From assembly GCA_943371235.1 (NCBI GenBank), contig CALRTZ010000057.1, forward strand, positions 1-17,637: a stretch of DNA of 17,637 bases, given 5' to 3'. Both the position numbers and the translations under genes were made by a program. This stretch comes from CAJBVG01 sp943371235 (GTDB lineage: Bacteria; Bacteroidota; Bacteroidia; Sphingobacteriales; Sphingobacteriaceae). Shown in pieces: positions 15,215-17,637 of this stretch. Under the pieces are notes generated by a model. The model saw only the letters and a list, made by a program, of their open reading frames with translations. It did not search any database and was not told where the DNA came from. How positions within the stretch are numbered: position 1 is the stretch's first letter; each line of letters starts with the position of its first letter.

Positions 15215-15244
15215 CAAAAGTAAGGCAAAGTAGCAGTATTTCAA
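15215..15244 (-). promoter_or_regulatory. Promoter of the histidine kinase operon
   Basis: On the minus strand TTG (15244-15242), then 19 bases, then TACTTTTG (15222-15215) fits the Bacteroidota pattern TTG-N19-TAnnTTTG exactly. The -7 box ends 7 nt before the kinase ATG at 15207, so the transcript would have almost no leader. The TTAAC repeat array begins 5 bases beyond the -33 element, a position suited to activation by the regulator. Confidence 0.7.
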
Positions 15245-15248
15245 GCCA

Positions 15249-15286
15249 TTTAACAGTTTTTAACATTCGTTAACCTCGCTTTAACA
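15249..15286 (+). promoter_or_regulatory. Four phased TTAAC direct repeats, probable response regulator operator
   Basis: TTTAACA (15249), TTTAACA (15259), GTTAACC (15269) and TTTAACA (15280) form direct repeats spaced 10, 10 and 11 bp, one DNA turn apart. OmpR/PhoB-type regulators bind exactly this kind of tandem, helix-phased repeat. The array lies between the -33 region of the kinase operon and the promoter of the secreted protein gene, so one array could control both. Binding by the regulator encoded at 12674-13366 is inferred from position and architecture. Confidence 0.75.
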
Positions 15287-15307
15287 ATTAGGGCTGTAAA
15301 TCCACTA

Positions 15308-15315
15308 TACTTTTG
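15308..15315 (+). promoter_or_regulatory. -7 promoter element of the secreted T9SS protein gene
   Basis: TACTTTTG is identical to the -7 box of the divergent kinase operon and matches TAnnTTTG. No TTG is found at the -33 position; the space where it should be is directly next to the last TTAAC repeat. This fits a promoter that depends on an activator. The expected leader is about 25 nt, AT-rich and without a Shine-Dalgarno sequence. Confidence 0.65.
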
Positions 15316-15345
15316 TTTCATCAATCATCAATAAAATAAAAAAAT

Positions 15346-16218
15346 ATGAAAAAGTATGTAGCAACAAGCTTAACTGTATTACTACTGGGAGTAGTGGTGG
15401 TAGTTTCGAGTTCAAACGGACAAGATAAAAACAGTAAAAAGAAAAAAGAAAAAAGTCCGATGATTATAACCATAACTGATACGGATACTATAATTAATGG
15501 TAAAAACTTTAGAGACTTAAGTGCGGCTGAAAAAAAAGAGTTCGAAAAAAACAATTCGGAGCTCAAATTGGATTCAAAAAAAATGCATGTTAAAATGGAA
15601 CATGATATGAAAAGGATGAATACCGATTTGAAAAAATTAAATTCGGAATTAATTGTTTTGAACGACTCTATTTTAAAAGAATTTGAAATAGACGATGAAG
15701 AAGGAACTGTAAAAATATACAAACATAAAGCACCAAGAGCACCTCGTCATCCGGAACTAGGTGAAATGCCACCAATGCCAGAGATACCGGAGCTTCCACA
15801 CTTTAAATTTAATTTTGACGAGAGTGGAAATTTTGTATTTGCAAACGATGAGGCTGAAGAAGGAATGCAGATGTTTGTGTTTAACGATGGTGATAAAAAA
15901 ATGGTGATTAAATTGATGAAGGCATCTGAAAAAGATTTGAAGAAAATTGGCGCGAAAAAAGAAGAAGAAATAAAAATGTTCCCTAATCCAGCTAAAGATC
16001 AAATGAGTTTGAACTTTAATTTCAAAGAAGCCTCTCCTGTAACCATCAACATTTATAACAACGATGGAAAGTTAGTTAAGTCGGAAACTATTAAAGATTA
16101 CAAGGGAGGCAACTATGAAAAAACCTTCAATTTGCTCGATTTTGAGAACGGTGTATACTTAGTTGAATTTGTGCAGAAAGAGTTAAAAATTGTTCGCAAA
16201 CTATCGGTTCAACGATAA
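15346..16218 (+). CDS. Small secreted protein with T9SS sorting domain, divergent from kinase operon
   Basis: A 290-residue exported protein. A signal peptide covers about 1-25 (MKKYVATSLTVLLLGVVVVV, cleavage near SNG-QD). It is followed by a Lys-rich stretch (28-37), a charged helical or coiled-coil region (58-113), a proline-rich segment (129-151, with MPPMPEIPELPHF) and an acidic FxFNxDE stretch. The T9SS type A domain is at 210-290 (MFPNPAKDQM, then VTINIYNNDGKLV, then GVYLVEFVQ and a basic end). I recognise no catalytic domain. The gene shares its control region with the histidine kinase operon, with a TTAAC operator directly upstream, so it is probably a main target of that system. Part of its proline-rich segment resembles a segment of the kinase sensor. 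Export by T9SS is well supported; the function is unknown. Confidence 0.85.
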   Translation: MKKYVATSLTVLLLGVVVVVSSSNGQDKNSKKKKEKSPMIITITDTDTIINGKNFRDLSAAEKKEFEKNNSELKLDSKKMHVKMEHDMKRMNTDLKKLNSELIVLNDSILKEFEIDDEEGTVKIYKHKAPRAPRHPELGEMPPMPEIPELPHFKFNFDESGNFVFANDEAEEGMQMFVFNDGDKKMVIKLMKASEKDLKKIGAKKEEEIKMFPNPAKDQMSLNFNFKEASPVTINIYNNDGKLVKSETIKDYKGGNYEKTFNLLDFENGVYLVEFVQKELKIVRKLSVQR

Positions 16219-16303
16219 ACCGAAAGGCCGAAAATCCGATAGGCCGAGAGGACGTTAAATCGGTCTTTCGGATTTTCGGTTTAACGGATTCTCGGTCTTT
16301 CGG
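16212..16303. repeat. Octamer-periodic inverted repeat of CCGAAARR units
   Basis: The left half has CCG at 16220, 16228, 16236 and 16244, with degenerate ACG at 16212 and 16252 in the same phase. The right half has CGG at 16261, 16269, 16277, 16285, 16293 and 16301. The step is exactly 8 bp throughout each half, and all six left-right pairs share one symmetry axis (between 16257 and 16258). Units are CCGAAAGG, CCGAAAAT, CCGATAGG, CCGAGAGG and, on the other strand, CCGAAAGA, CCGAGAAT, CCGTTAAA, CCGAAAAT, CCGAAAGA. The first phase position overlaps the last codons and stop of the secreted protein gene; the element ends 14 bases before the stop of the convergent surface protein gene. Confidence 0.88.
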
Positions 16304-16317
16304 ATTTACTGAAACAT

Positions 16318-17637
16318 TTAATTCAATATGATTTTATTCACTTTGCTAAACGCACCATTATTTATTTTTAGTAAATAGATTCCTTTTGAATAATTGCTTA
16401 AATCTAATTGTAGATTTTCTATATTACTTCTGAATTGATTTTCTGGCAATTCTGTATTTATTAAAATTCTGCCCGCTACATCCATTAAATAAATACTAAT
16501 TTTCTCTGATGAAAAATATTTCATTTCAACAAATATATAATCGGTACTTGGGTTAGGTTTTAGGTTGATGATAGGATCATCAATGTTAGTGTTTTGGGGT
16601 TTACGATTACTAATTCTTGCCGATGAAAAACTGCCGGTATTATTTATATTATTACAATCTTTCATCATTGCCACTCGAGTACTATCATCAATTAAATTAT
16701 TTTCAACCATGTATTCTATTTGAACCAAACATTTTTGTTTTTGAATTGCATTATAGTTTTCTGTTAAAGGCTCTAAATAATCCAATGCTTTATCTAACTG
16801 ATTAGTGGCTTGTGTATGCATGTTTTCCGATAAAAATAAATGAGCTTTAATTAAATGCACTTGTACAATTCTGGCAGTATCAGATTTATTGATTGCACGA
16901 GCTAAACGGTTGTTTAAATTAACACGCAATTTTTGTAAGGCTACCGGTTTTACACTAACATAACTTGAATCGTTTTTAATAATGTTGTATTGTTTTAACA
17001 TTAAATGCAATGCTCTGTCTTTTATTAAATCTACCTTGGGTTTATTACCAGCAAAGTTTACTTTTAATAGAGAATCTAAACTTAAGAATTGTTGTGTAGT
17101 ATATAAGTTTAAAGTATCTCTCCTCATTTCTTTTATAATTTTTTTAAGGTATTTGTTGATGTGTTTAGCATTTATAGTTACACTGTTACATTCTGTACAA
17201 TTATTCAATAAATAGGGGTCTGTAGGGCAATTGTTCGGGTCTTCACACGGGTCGGCAAATATTCTGCTAGATATTAAACATTGATTATCGTATTCTCCAA
17301 TATCTGCAATAGGATCAAAATCAATAGTGGTTTTAAAAATCCCAATATCTATTACACCATTACTATTCGGAAAATCATGGTCAGCATTAATAGAGGCATA
17401 CCAAAAATTATTTGTGGCGTCTATTGTTTGAAATATTGGAGTAAGTCCACCACTAATGAAATAACTTGATGCATATGGGGAACCACTAGTAGAAACATTT
17501 TTCTTTAAAATATTATACCCGTTTTTCATGTATAACTGTGATGCACCAACTAATTCTATTAATGGGTTTAAATCATTCAACTCTCCTGGCACTTTAGAAA
17601 TTATATTATTTCCATAAGTACTGGTATTTTCATTACT
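16318..17637 (-). CDS. C-terminal part of a large T9SS surface protein, 5' end outside window
   Basis: The frame is open to the right edge, so about 439 C-terminal residues are visible and the start is missing; the GTG at 17592 is internal. The first visible part (SNENTSTYGNNIIS, then NNFWYASINADHDF) looks like the end of a parallel beta-helix or other surface-repeat domain. Next comes a Cys-rich stretch (CEDPNNCPTDP, NNCTECNS), then a long mainly helical region with a repeat-like character (KAHLFLSENMHTQATNQLDKAL). The end is a T9SS type A domain starting near LKPNPSTDYIFVE, with IYLMDVAGRIL and GIYLLKI. It should be exported and anchored by the Por system, probably as an adhesin or surface-layer component. 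No enzyme motif is visible. It converges with the secreted protein gene across the CCGAAARR inverted repeat. Confidence 0.85.
   Translation of the reverse strand, partial: SNENTSTYGNNIISKVPGELNDLNPLIELVGASQLYMKNGYNILKKNVSTSGSPYASSYFISGGLTPIFQTIDATNNFWYASINADHDFPNSNGVIDIGIFKTTIDFDPIADIGEYDNQCLISSRIFADPCEDPNNCPTDPYLLNNCTECNSVTINAKHINKYLKKIIKEMRRDTLNLYTTQQFLSLDSLLKVNFAGNKPKVDLIKDRALHLMLKQYNIIKNDSSYVSVKPVALQKLRVNLNNRLARAINKSDTARIVQVHLIKAHLFLSENMHTQATNQLDKALDYLEPLTENYNAIQKQKCLVQIEYMVENNLIDDSTRVAMMKDCNNINNTGSFSSARISNRKPQNTNIDDPIINLKPNPSTDYIFVEMKYFSSEKISIYLMDVAGRILINTELPENQFRSNIENLQLDLSNYSKGIYLLKINNGAFSKVNKIILN

Noticed and set aside
15208..15228. Seven extra codons at the start of the histidine kinase
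   Set aside because: They overlap the best promoter match (TTG-N19-TACTTTTG), so they would not be transcribed; the next ATG gives a normal membrane-anchor N-terminus.
16212..16303. Possible CRISPR array
   Set aside because: Repeat units are 8 bp with no unique spacers and reverse orientation at the midpoint; no cas gene is near.

Overview
The window looks like chromosomal DNA of a member of the phylum Bacteroidota, probably a free-living Chitinophagales or Sphingobacteriales-like bacterium. It is AT-rich. Three secreted proteins end in type IX secretion (T9SS) type A sorting domains. Several promoters fit the Bacteroidota pattern TTG-N19/20-TAnnTTTG, and ribosome binding sites are not evident. 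MetG and the PadR/PspC pair resemble Bacteroidota versions. I see no mobile element, phage gene, CRISPR array, rRNA or tRNA, and no stretch over 300 bases without a gene.

Layout. (1) 1-1339, plus strand: the tail of a single-domain response regulator, then a response regulator fused to a class III adenylate cyclase, coupled by an ATGA overlap. (2) 1368-4919, minus strand: methionyl-tRNA synthetase, a small HD-domain hydrolase and a tandem universal stress protein, possibly one transcript. (3) 4965-7008: LD-carboxypeptidase (plus) facing anhydro-N-acetylmuramic acid kinase (minus), both muropeptide-recycling enzymes. (4) 7073-8458, minus: a secreted Asp-box (BNR-like) repeat protein with a T9SS tail. 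(5) 8621-10596, plus: a padR-pspC operon with a probable PadR operator in its promoter. (6) 10590-12564: a conserved-looking protein of unknown function, divergent from a dipeptide (L-Ala-D/L-Glu) epimerase, the third muropeptide-recycling gene. (7) 12674-16218: a histidine kinase/OmpR-type regulator operon, divergent from a small secreted T9SS-tail protein. The shared control region holds four TTAAC direct repeats spaced 10, 10 and 11 bp. (8) 16318-17637, minus: the C-terminal part of a large surface protein with a T9SS tail.

The most unusual structure lies between genes. Three of the five convergent gene junctions hold a long imperfect inverted repeat whose arms are built from short CG-containing units repeated at a fixed step. 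The step is exactly 8 bp in two of them and 9-11 bp in the third. Each junction uses a different unit (CGAAYTRR, CGCAAAGR-like, CCGAAARR), and none has a U-tract typical of an intrinsic terminator. The elements share an architecture without sharing sequence. A second recurring pattern is a -7-like box only 3-7 nt upstream of the ATG of four genes, which suggests leaderless transcripts.
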